The notes under the pieces: model-generated
Databases searched by the model: none
What the model was told of the DNA's origin: nothing
The model's input: the letters and a program-made list of their open reading frames with translations, nothing else
Position numbers and translations under genes: made by a program
NCBI GenBank assembly: GCA_900763175.1
Contig: CAAFJI010000140.1
Location: forward strand, 1-6,807
Reading direction: 5' to 3'
Length of the DNA: 6,807 nt
Origin: Lachnospiraceae bacterium
GTDB taxonomy: Bacteria; Bacillota; Clostridia; Lachnospirales; Lachnospiraceae
Shown here: piece after piece, positions 1 to 5,110 of the stretch
Position numbering within the stretch: the stretch's first letter is position 1
Layout: each line of letters opens with the position of its first letter

Positions 1-315
1 ATATATTTTTTCCGTCAGAAAATTTTCTTCCAAAGTATCTTCTTCAATTGTATCCTTCAATCTTTTCTTCAGTACTTCCGGATTCCACCTTTTCTTGGGA
101 TAAACCATCACAGCCTGACTTCTTACAAATACAATGTAAAAACTGTCTTCAAAAATCTCTGAAAGTTTTTGTGCCACTCCTGGAAAAAAAATAGCAACAG
201 CCCCATTTGTTCGTTCACTTGTAGACAGACCGTAGCCTTCACACTTACAAATCCGGCTTTCATCATTTTCTCCTGCTCTTTTTTCTTCAGCTTTTTCAGG
301 GAGGAATCCCTGATT
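1..315 (-). CDS. Partial hypothetical protein, possibly DUF5688-like, running off the left edge
   Basis: An uninterrupted frame of 105 codons reads leftward from just after a TAA at 316-318 to the window edge. It contains a plausible folded-protein stretch: LSTSERTNGAVAIFFPGV followed by a hydrophobic FYIVFV strand, then an acidic/basic helix rich in K, E and D. The pattern 'NGA-x-A-x-x-(Y/F)PG-V', then a 'D-x-FY' strand, then an E-rich tail with (L)(S/T)(D/E)xxY recalls the C-terminal half of DUF5688 proteins of Lachnospiraceae; this is recollection, not a search. No ATG, GTG or TTG lies near the beginning of the frame, so the N-terminal part is missing or sits in another frame. A second open frame overlaps it on the same strand (123-466). 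The best reading is either a frameshifted gene remnant or a gene whose 5' part has been lost. Confidence 0.4.
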
Positions 316-466
316 TTATGCTTCAGAATTTTTTTACTTAGCGGATGGTCCGGTCCATACTGATAGATTTTCCAGGCCTCCGCTGCGTTTAGCCCGCACA
401 CGATTGCCAGTACCAGGCAATAATAGCCTGCATACTCTTCATTTCTTATGCCATCACCTTCTTTAT
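123..466 (-). pseudogene. Alternative overlapping frame, probably a decayed or frameshifted small gene
   Basis: This frame is open from just after a TAG at about 466-468 to a TAA at 123. Its upstream half looks protein-like: a short hydrophobic segment (YYCLVLAIVCGL), then AEAWKIYQYGPDHPLSKKI and a lysine-rich helix. No ATG occurs in the frame; the first usable start is a GTG at 399-401, inside the hydrophobic segment. Nearby ATGs (for example one overlapping GGTGATGGCATAA) are in other frames, which suggests loss of the start by an indel. From about 315 downward it overlaps the frame described at 1-315, and there the other frame is the more protein-like. A single gene that changed frame in the A-rich stretch near 275-300 would explain both. 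I do not recognise the protein. Confidence 0.3.
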
Positions 467-501
467 GGTTCTAACTTTTTTCGGTTCCCGGCATTTCCCA
501 T

Positions 502-879
502 TTATGCATGTTCTCCTTTCTGTTCTGCAAGAAACTTTTCCACGCCTTCCGGATCGTATTCTGCCAGCTTTTTCAAATCAAACTGAACCAGACGATAAGT
601 ACAATATCCGGAATGTCCTACTCTGCGCCGAACTCTCCCAAGCTTATATTTGCGGATAAACTTAATTTTATACTTCCAATTAAGATCCGAAATAAATGCT
701 TCATTTCTCTCTACGTCTTCATATGGCAGGTTTATGGTCAGATCACCATATGACTCCTCTTCCTCGCCTGGTCTCATCATTCCAACAAAAAGCTGGTTTC
801 CATACGCATAGGAAGCTACTTTCAGAACGATTTCTTCGTTTCTAATCGGTCCTTCATATTGCAAAATTTTCTGTTCCAT
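502..879 (-). CDS. DUF4313-like hypothetical protein
   Basis: A 125-residue soluble protein with no signal peptide or membrane segment. The sequence has YGDLTINLP in the middle, then a basic stretch (KYKLGRVRRR), and a C-terminal GYCTYRLVQFD...LAEYDPEG block. This combination matches my memory of the DUF4313 family, whose members have no assigned function and often occur in conjugative elements and other accessory DNA of Clostridia. Two ATGs lie six bases apart: the first (883-885) abuts the ribosome binding site GGAGG with no spacer, whereas the second (877-879) has a six-base spacer, so the protein is taken to begin MEQKIL. It stands alone, about 325 bases after the previous gene and behind a terminator, so it probably has separate or attenuated transcription. 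Its presence hints that the left end of the window is accessory DNA (inference). Confidence 0.7.
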   Translation of the reverse strand: MEQKILQYEGPIRNEEIVLKVASYAYGNQLFVGMMRPGEEEESYGDLTINLPYEDVERNEAFISDLNWKYKIKFIRKYKLGRVRRRVGHSGYCTYRLVQFDLKKLAEYDPEGVEKFLAEQKGEHA

Positions 880-885
880 GTTCAT

Positions 886-890
886 CCTCC
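886..890 (-). promoter_or_regulatory. Ribosome binding site deciding the DUF4313-like start
   Basis: GGAGG on the minus strand ends directly at the first ATG (885) and six bases before the second ATG (879). Normal spacing favours initiation at 879. Confidence 0.7.
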
Positions 891-970
891 GATATTCTTA
901 TATTTTTTGAACTATCAATTTTCTCCTTTCTTTCGTATTTGCGCCCTTTGCCTCTGGAATTTTTGGCAAC

Positions 971-1015
971 AAAAAAAGACACCAAAAATCCATTCCAGGT
1001 TTTTTTGATGTCTTT
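971..1015 (-). terminator. Intrinsic terminator (AU-rich stem plus T tract)
   Basis: Read on the minus strand, AAAGACATCAAAAA (1015-1002) pairs with TTTTTGGTGTCTTT (988-975), giving a 14-bp stem with one U-G wobble. The loop is about 13 bases and a run of seven T covers 977-971. The plus-strand version has an A-C mismatch where the minus strand has U-G, so the minus orientation is favoured. It would end transcripts of the polymerase operon, or of the short RNA starting near 1112, before the DUF4313-like gene. It lies about 190 bases after the stop of the 81-residue protein and 90 bases before the DUF4313 start. Confidence 0.7.
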
Positions 1016-1112
1016 CTATATGTTCCAGATATATAATCTCAAATGATTGCTCCTGATATCTTATCAGGACGAAACTTTTCTACATAGGGGTGCTATGCAT
1101 AAATGATAATTC
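971..1112 (-). ncRNA. Candidate structured short RNA or leader
   Basis: Between a predicted start near 1112 and the terminator lies about 140 nt without a supported gene. The minus-strand RNA can form a closing helix CUAUGU (1087-1082) with AUAUAG (1021-1016). Inside it are a hairpin UCCUGAUA/UAUCAGGA (1069-1062 with 1058-1051, 3-nt loop) and a smaller AGAU/AUCU hairpin around 1039-1027, giving a three-way-junction shape just ahead of the terminator. A six-codon ATG...TAG frame (ATG CAT AGC ACC CCT ATG TAG, 1100-1080) is present without a clear ribosome binding site. I recognise no known riboswitch class. It could be a stand-alone small RNA, a leader controlling the DUF4313-like gene by attenuation, or merely the 3' tail of the polymerase operon. 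Confidence 0.3.
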
Positions 1113-1118
1113 GATTAT

Positions 1119-1147
1119 AGAATAGCACAATATATGGTATGTGTCAA
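1119..1147 (-). promoter_or_regulatory. Predicted sigma-A promoter
   Basis: On the minus strand a perfect -35 box TTGACA (1147-1142) is followed after 17 bases by TATTCT (1124-1119), with a further TATAAT five bases on. Transcription would begin near 1112 and run towards the terminator at 971-1015 and the DUF4313-like gene. The -10 match is only 4 of 6. Confidence 0.45.
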
Positions 1148-1170
1148 TCGTATAATTCTATATATTGTGC
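1125..1170. repeat. Inverted repeat flanking the -35 box, operator-like
   Basis: GCACAATATAT (1125-1135) and ATATATTGTGC (1160-1170) are exact 11-base inverted repeats, 24 bases apart, one arm in the promoter spacer and the other upstream of the -35 box. A second, overlapping inverted repeat, GTGCTAT (1090-1096) with ATAGCAC (1122-1128), shares the central GCAC and so would be mutually exclusive with the first in RNA. The arrangement is compatible with a regulator binding site or alternative RNA structures; no specific regulator is recognised. Confidence 0.4.
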
Positions 1171-1204
1171 ACATGTATTGTCTCATATTTTCCAAGAACA
1201 AACA

Positions 1205-1450
1205 TTAGGAACAGCGCCTTTCCATAAACCATTTATCAAATTCATAGTATAAATGGCTCTCTTTCCCATTTACCATTACTGTATAGCGGATCCCGGTTCC
1301 GCCTGCCTTTCGGCTTGCACAGCGTTCTCTTGCAAGGATACGGTCCACATGATATTTTTCTCCATCTTCCCAGATAAATTCCACTGGACTCATAGTTCCG
1401 TCCTTATCAAAACTCACCAGAACCTCTACATATACTTTTGCATTTTCCAT
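1205..1450 (-). CDS. Small hypothetical protein encoded behind the Y-family polymerase
   Basis: An 81-residue protein, no signal peptide or membrane segment. It begins with a beta-rich segment (VYVEVLVSFDKDG), then SPVEFIWEDGEKYHVDRIL, a central RCASRKAGGTGIRYTV block and a C-terminal YYEFDKWFMERR. I recall similar proteins encoded next to dinB-type polymerases in Clostridia, and the PVxFxWxDG...Y-x-V-D-R-I-L / GG-x-G-x-R-Y-T-V / WF-x-E pattern resembles the DUF6504-type proteins found near Y-family polymerases in Actinobacteria (family name uncertain). The start lies seven bases after the polymerase stop, and its ribosome binding site GGGAGG is the last part of the polymerase coding sequence. 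It is therefore almost certainly co-transcribed and translationally linked. A role as an accessory factor in translesion synthesis is inference from position only. Confidence 0.75.
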   Translation of the reverse strand: MENAKVYVEVLVSFDKDGTMSPVEFIWEDGEKYHVDRILARERCASRKAGGTGIRYTVMVNGKESHLYYEFDKWFMERRCS

Positions 1451-1457
1451 TTACCAA

Positions 1458-2669
1458 TTACCTCCCATTAAAATAGCCTACCGGATGAACCGTGTGGGAA
1501 CTTTGCGCATCCAAACTTGCCAGAGCTTTGTCCTGGTACACAAACGCTTTTTGGATACTGAAATACCCAAACCTTCTGCGAATCTCATCTACAGCCTGGT
1601 CCATTTTTTCCTGTTTTTCCCGTTGTTCCTCGCTTATAAACAAATCAAGCTGTACTGGTACATCTGCCAAAACCAGATTTTCTGCACGTATTCCAAGGCT
1701 TCGGATCGGATGATTCCAGTTATAATTTTCTTTGAACAGCAGGTAGGCAGCCGTCATAATCTCATTGGTAATATCCGTAGGCCTCTCCAGCTTTTTCTGT
1801 CTCGAAAAAGAGTATAACCCATTATCCCGGATGGTGATGGACACTACCTTGCATTTGAAGCCATGTTTCCGAAGCCTGGCTGCAACACTTTCTGCCAATG
1901 CCATCAGTACAATCTGCACGTCCAGGTTGTTCTCCAGGTCCCTGGGAGTGGTTGTACTATTACCAATAGACTTTATGGGTGCTTCATACCCCTGCGCCGA
2001 TACAGGTGACTCGTCCCAGCCATTTGCAAAAGAGTAAAGCACCAGACCCATTTTTCCAAATAACCGTTCCAGAAACTTTGAATCCGCCAGGGCAAGCTCC
2101 CCAATTGTCTGAATTCCATAACGATCTAACGTATTTCTGGTAGAACGTCCAACATACAAAAGATCTGCAGCAGGAAGTCTCCAGAGCTGTTCCTTATAAT
2201 TTTCCTTTGAAAACACCGTGATTCCATCAGGCTTCTTATAATCACTTCCCAGTTTTGCAAAAATCTTATTCCAGGAAATCCCGATACTGACCGTAATTCC
2301 CAGCTCTTTTTTCACACGCCGGTTAATCTCCATTGCAATTTTTCTTCCCTCTCCCTTTAAGTCCGCACTGTCCGTAACATCTAACCAGGCTTCGTCACAT
2401 CCATATGGTTCAACCAGATCAGTATATTCCCCATAAATTTCTCTTAGAAGAGAAGAAAAACGCAGATACAAGTCCATCCTGGGCGGAACAATCACAAGAT
2501 TCGGACATGCCATTTTTGCCTGCCAAAGTGCCTGTCCCGTCTTCACTCCTTTTTTCTTTGCCACATAATTGGCTGTAAGCACAATTCCATGCCTCGCCTC
2601 GGGATCCCCGCCTACCGCCAGGGGATACCCTGCATACTCTGGGTGATATAGCATTTCCACACTGGCGTA
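1458..2669 (-). CDS. dinB: Y-family DNA polymerase (DinB/UmuC type), exon 2
   Basis: Residues 14-416 of a translesion DNA polymerase that copies damaged templates, interrupted by a group II intron. Exon 2 opens with YASVEMLYHPE, the second half of the N-terminal catalytic motif whose first half (HSDANCF) is in exon 1. In spliced numbering it carries the palm motif CDEAWLDVT with acidic residues D105 and E106, the GIS-WNKIFAKLGSDYKKPDG block (about 143-162), a helix-hairpin-helix (about 183-207), the little-finger domain, and a QLDLF beta-clamp-binding motif at about 353-357. The joined length of 416 residues is normal for the family. The open frame extends upstream to an ATG at 2792, but those 41 codons are intron domains V and VI and do not resemble any polymerase. 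The stop is followed at once by the 81-residue gene. Transcription starts at the LexA-controlled promoter near 4923. Confidence 0.92.
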   Translation of the reverse strand, partial: YASVEMLYHPEYAGYPLAVGGDPEARHGIVLTANYVAKKKGVKTGQALWQAKMACPNLVIVPPRMDLYLRFSSLLREIYGEYTDLVEPYGCDEAWLDVTDSADLKGEGRKIAMEINRRVKKELGITVSIGISWNKIFAKLGSDYKKPDGITVFSKENYKEQLWRLPAADLLYVGRSTRNTLDRYGIQTIGELALADSKFLERLFGKMGLVLYSFANGWDESPVSAQGYEAPIKSIGNSTTTPRDLENNLDVQIVLMALAESVAARLRKHGFKCKVVSITIRDNGLYSFSRQKKLERPTDITNEIMTAAYLLFKENYNWNHPIRSLGIRAENLVLADVPVQLDLFISEEQREKQEKMDQAVDEIRRRFGYFSIQKAFVYQDKALASLDAQSSHTVHPVGYFNGR

Positions 2670-2710
2670 GTCGGGTAAGAGAAGAGCATTACTGTCCTTC
2701 CCTCCCCTAA
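2670..2710 (-). ncRNA. Group II intron domain VI with branch point
   Basis: GAGGGAAG pairs with CUUCUCUU, and GGG with CCC, leaving one bulged A at 2676, seven bases from the 3' splice site when counting the last base as one. This is the expected position of the branch-point adenosine that attacks the 5' splice site to form the lariat. Confidence 0.85.
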
Positions 2711-2744
2711 GAACCGTACGTGATAGTTTCCCATCATACGGCTC
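2711..2744 (-). ncRNA. Group II intron domain V, catalytic hairpin
   Basis: A 34-nt hairpin starting GAGCCGUAUG and ending CGUACGGUUC, with a GAAA tetraloop in the middle. It has the canonical length, the AGC catalytic triad in the lower stem and the internal bulge of domain V, the metal-binding core of the ribozyme. Confidence 0.95.
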
Positions 2745-2788
2745 AAGCCTTATAAAGCCTATTGCTGCCACAATAAGCCGGTTGTATA

Positions 2789-4258
2789 TCATTCGTATAC
2801 AAATTTGAAATTGCTGTAGGATTTATTTTTGCGTTCAGCGAAGTATTCCATCCAAATTTCATCGTAGGGATTCGCTTCCGCTTTAATACGTGTAAAACGG
2901 GTAATGTTTGTGTCGGTTGCATATACTAATGCGAGATAATTATCCTCCGTCAGCTTTTCAGAGAAAGTCCAGCTACGGTTTCCGATTCTGTGGAAATATT
3001 TATCTCTTATCCATGCGGCTGGTTTGTTTTTATGTCTACGTCGGCACCATCTCCATAGCGCCTTGAATGTCTGCCAGTCCACATATCTAAATGCAACCGA
3101 AGATACGTTATACTTCTGAAAGTTCACCCATCCTCTGATAATAGGATTCAGGCATTTGATCAGATCGGATTGCTTGCCCGTTCGGAACTTCTTAATTGTT
3201 CCACGAATTTTACGCATAATTGATTTAACATTCTGTTTTGATGGTTTGGTAAGTAATTTATCCCCATATTTACGAATATTACAACCCAAAAAGTCAAATC
3301 CATCGTGTATGTTCGTAATAACTGTCTTTTCATCCGATAATTCTAATCCTCTTTCATGCATGAACTCTTTTACTAAAGGTAGTACCTCGTTTCTTAATAG
3401 TTCCTCTGATGCTCCTGTAATAATGAAATCATCTGCATAGCGCACCAGATTTACTTTTGGATTTATCTGTCTACCTTTCGACCAATACCGTTTGAACTTA
3501 TTCTTCAATAATCTTTCTAATCCGTCCAATACATAATTACACAGCGTCGGTGAAATAGTACCTCCCTGTGGTGTTCCTTGGTCAGTAGCATTGAGTTTTC
3601 CCTTTTCCACAAATCCAGCTTTAAGAAATTTGTGCAAAATTTCTTTGTCCATAGGGATATTCTTTTGCATCCATTCATGATTTATGTTATCGAAACATCC
3701 TTTTATGTCACCTTCCAACACCCATTCTGGTGCTGTTTTTCGAGCCAAGTCGACAAAACATTGCTCTATAGCGTCTTGAACACATCTGTTGGGTCTGAAT
3801 CCGTATGAAGTGCCGTCTGCCAGAGTTTCTGTGACTGGTTCCAGTGCCATTTTGTGTAATGTTTGCATTGCCCTATCTTTCATTGTAGGAATACTCAGTG
3901 GTCTCTTTTTTCCATTTTTCTTTGGAATGTAGATTCGTCTGAGCGGTTGAGGTTGGTATTCTCTTCTCTGAAGTGTGAATATGGCGTTAAATTTGTCCTC
4001 ATTACTTATCCAACACACGCCATCTACTCCAGGTGTTCTTTTACCCTTGTTTTCTGTTACTCTTTTTACAGCAATTGCTTTTGCATAAAACGAATGAGTC
4101 AGAGTCCATTGTAAGGATTTGATTTTTCCTACTCTGTTCTCCTTTACAGCCTTTGCAATACGCATCTGCAGTTTCTTAACCTCATATTCAGCTGTTCCAA
4201 TATCAATATCCTTCCAGCTCTTAATGTGATTTGAAGATGCACACGATTTCTCGTACAT
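2789..4258 (-). CDS. ltrA: Group II intron reverse transcriptase/maturase
   Basis: The intron-encoded protein, which binds intron RNA, promotes its splicing and copies it into DNA during retrohoming. In order (numbered from the upstream ATG at 4264): an N-terminal RT0 region (about 20-90, ending GKRTPGVDGV), fingers and palm with RPLSIPTMKDRAMQ (121-134), SYGFRPNR (153-160), EGDIKGCFDNI with catalytic Asp186, QGTPQGGTISP (229-239), the YADD active site at 276-279, and a maturase domain X with NPIIRGWVNFQKY (373-385). The C terminus ends soon after ANPYDEIWMEYF; no CPxC or histidine cluster of an HNH endonuclease is present. The ribosome binding site AAAGGAG (4273-4267) is two bases from the ATG at 4264 but eight bases from the ATG at 4258, so the 489-residue form starting MYEKS is preferred. 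The frame is intact. Confidence 0.93.
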   Translation of the reverse strand: MYEKSCASSNHIKSWKDIDIGTAEYEVKKLQMRIAKAVKENRVGKIKSLQWTLTHSFYAKAIAVKRVTENKGKRTPGVDGVCWISNEDKFNAIFTLQRREYQPQPLRRIYIPKKNGKKRPLSIPTMKDRAMQTLHKMALEPVTETLADGTSYGFRPNRCVQDAIEQCFVDLARKTAPEWVLEGDIKGCFDNINHEWMQKNIPMDKEILHKFLKAGFVEKGKLNATDQGTPQGGTISPTLCNYVLDGLERLLKNKFKRYWSKGRQINPKVNLVRYADDFIITGASEELLRNEVLPLVKEFMHERGLELSDEKTVITNIHDGFDFLGCNIRKYGDKLLTKPSKQNVKSIMRKIRGTIKKFRTGKQSDLIKCLNPIIRGWVNFQKYNVSSVAFRYVDWQTFKALWRWCRRRHKNKPAAWIRDKYFHRIGNRSWTFSEKLTEDNYLALVYATDTNITRFTRIKAEANPYDEIWMEYFAERKNKSYSNFKFVYE

Positions 4259-4848
4259 TTGCATTTCTCCTTTCAGAAATTCTGCTAATTCTCTTGCAAC
4301 ATAAGACCAGACGGAAGTCTGCCCCCTTTCGGGTGAGTATATTCTCTATCCTTCTCATTACAAGAAGGCATTCGCTTTCTCCGTCCTCCTTACCCACACA
4401 TCTATCGGTTTCCCTTACGGGTTACTTTCCGTATCTTTATGGAGATATACGGGCTTACCTTGTTCCACTACATTTATGCTGGTAGATTAGGCTCCACCTT
4501 TCTGCCGACGGTTCTATAGTCCGTGTGGTGGCTGTTTCAACCCCCAACCAAACCGCATTCCCATTTTGGGCCAGGCCCAGCAACCTTTGGCCTGTTCGCG
4601 CATAACGGCATTTACCAGTGATTCAGATATCTTAGCCATTCTATCCCAGTCATCATCTCAAGTCAGTGTTGCTCTTACTTGTTCTTATCCTCACGGAATC
4701 AGTTCTACATCTCTGTAAAGATGATTTTTCATATCTCGTTTCCTCATAGCAGTTACCCGCTACTTTGTAGATATTAGACTCAACTGACGGAACAGCAGGT
4801 CTTACACCTTACGGTAAGACAATAAATGTAGTGACTTTCAAGTCACAC
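4259..4848 (-). ncRNA. Group II intron domains I-III and 5' part of domain IV
   Basis: This 590-nt stretch holds no gene; it is the structural half of the ribozyme. The 5' end forms a GUGACUU/AAGUCAC hairpin (4846-4831), followed by a GUCUUAC/GUAAGAC hairpin near 4820-4798. GAAACA at 4538-4533 is complementary to the last six exon bases UGUUUU (one G-U pair) and is the likely EBS1. AUCACUG at 4622-4616 matches CAGUGAU of exon 1 perfectly and is a candidate EBS2, though the matching exon site lies farther upstream than usual. Confidence 0.8.
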
Positions 4849-4887
4849 AAAACAATTCGCATCACTGTGCAGTATTGTACGCGCCAC
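4849..4887 (-). CDS. dinB: Y-family DNA polymerase, exon 1 (first 13 codons)
   Basis: GTG start followed by ARTILHSDANCF, then the intron. The segment contains the first catalytic aspartate (Asp9 of HSDAN) and ends at Phe13; the steric-gate residue that excludes ribonucleotides is the Tyr that opens exon 2. The GTG is chosen because AAAGAGG (about 4902-4896) lies eight bases upstream, and because other polymerases of this type start at this position as M-x-R-T-I-L-H-S-D. An ATG further upstream (4916-4914) is out of frame and inside the LexA box. The open frame extends upstream to about 5253 but runs through the promoter and a terminator, so that extension is not coding. Confidence 0.88.
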
Positions 4888-4907
4888 ACTTCTCGCCTCT
4901 TTTTCTC

Positions 4908-4919
4908 GAACATTTGTTC
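4908..4919 (-). promoter_or_regulatory. LexA operator (SOS box)
   Basis: GAAC-AAAT-GTTC, followed by G, on the minus strand is a perfect GAAC-N4-GTTC palindrome and matches 13 of 14 positions of the Bacillus consensus CGAACRNRYGTTYG. It sits just after the predicted transcription start and 21 bases before the polymerase GTG, where LexA would block initiation. Induction by DNA damage is expected. Confidence 0.92.
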
Positions 4920-4929
4920 TTTTTTGTCT

Positions 4930-4958
4930 ATTATAGACACTTTCAATAAAAATGTAAA
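4930..4958 (-). promoter_or_regulatory. Sigma-A promoter of the SOS polymerase operon
   Basis: TTTACA (4958-4953), a 17-base spacer and a perfect TATAAT (4935-4930) on the minus strand. The start would be near 4923, placing the LexA box at about +4 to +15 and leaving a leader of about 36 nt. Confidence 0.85.
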
Positions 4959-4982
4959 GTGGTAATCTTCCCCAGGAATCCT

Positions 4983-5005
4983 TTCGTCCTAAATATCGGG
5001 ACGAA
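4983..5005. repeat. Short inverted repeat upstream of the SOS promoter
   Basis: TTCGTCC (4983-4989) and GGACGAA (4999-5005) form a 7-bp hairpin with a 9-base loop. No T tract follows on either strand, so it is not a standard terminator; its role is unknown and it may be chance. Confidence 0.35.
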
Positions 5006-5056
5006 CCCCACTCTATATCGGACAAAGGCTTTCTTTTTACAGCTGCGACGACATAG

Positions 5057-5096
5057 AAAAAGGCTGCTATGCCAGGTTCTCCATAGCATAGCAGCC
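5057..5096 (-). terminator. Intrinsic terminator after the SRAP gene
   Basis: GGCTGCTATG (5096-5087) and CATAGCAGCC (5071-5062) form a perfect 10-bp GC-rich stem with a 15-base loop, followed by five T (5061-5057). It begins 14 bases after the SRAP stop and separates that transcript from the SOS polymerase operon. Confidence 0.92.
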
Positions 5097-5110
5097 CTCT
5101 GTCACTTTTC

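Larger units (their letters stand above)
2670..4848 (-). mobile_element. Complete group II intron (CL-like, IIB-type) inserted in the polymerase gene
   Basis: A 2179-nt retroelement and ribozyme. Its 5' end is GUGUG at 4848, matching the GUGYG consensus, and its 3' end is AC at 2670, matching AY. Removing it joins TTT (Phe13) to TAC (Tyr14) in frame and restores the conserved NCFYASVE motif, so both boundaries are fixed to the base by the host protein. Domains I to III and the start of IV occupy about 4848-4275; the maturase lies in domain IV; domains V and VI follow at 2744-2670. Unspliced RNA read from exon 1 meets TGA at the second intron codon. All recognisable RNA and protein parts are intact, so the element looks functional. 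The maturase sequence type (SYGFRP, QGTPQGG, NPYDxxW) suggests the chloroplast-like class, assigned from memory. Confidence 0.95.

Noticed and set aside
1051..1069. TCCTGATA/TATCAGGA hairpin as a terminator of the 81-residue gene
   Set aside because: No T tract follows on either strand. It is better treated as an internal hairpin of the candidate RNA.
1195..1208. AGAACAAACATTAG as a second LexA box
   Set aside because: Only one half-site (GAAC) is present; the GTTC half is missing.
2670..2792. N-terminal 41 codons of the polymerase frame starting at ATG 2792
   Set aside because: This stretch is intron domains V and VI, with a perfect 34-nt domain V. The encoded residues do not resemble a polymerase N terminus, and the real one (ARTILHSDANCF) is found at 4849-4887.
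4231..4485. Plus-strand open frame of 84 codons
   Set aside because: It lies opposite the start of the maturase gene and the structured 5' half of the intron, has no ribosome binding site and encodes a low-complexity, protein-unlike sequence.
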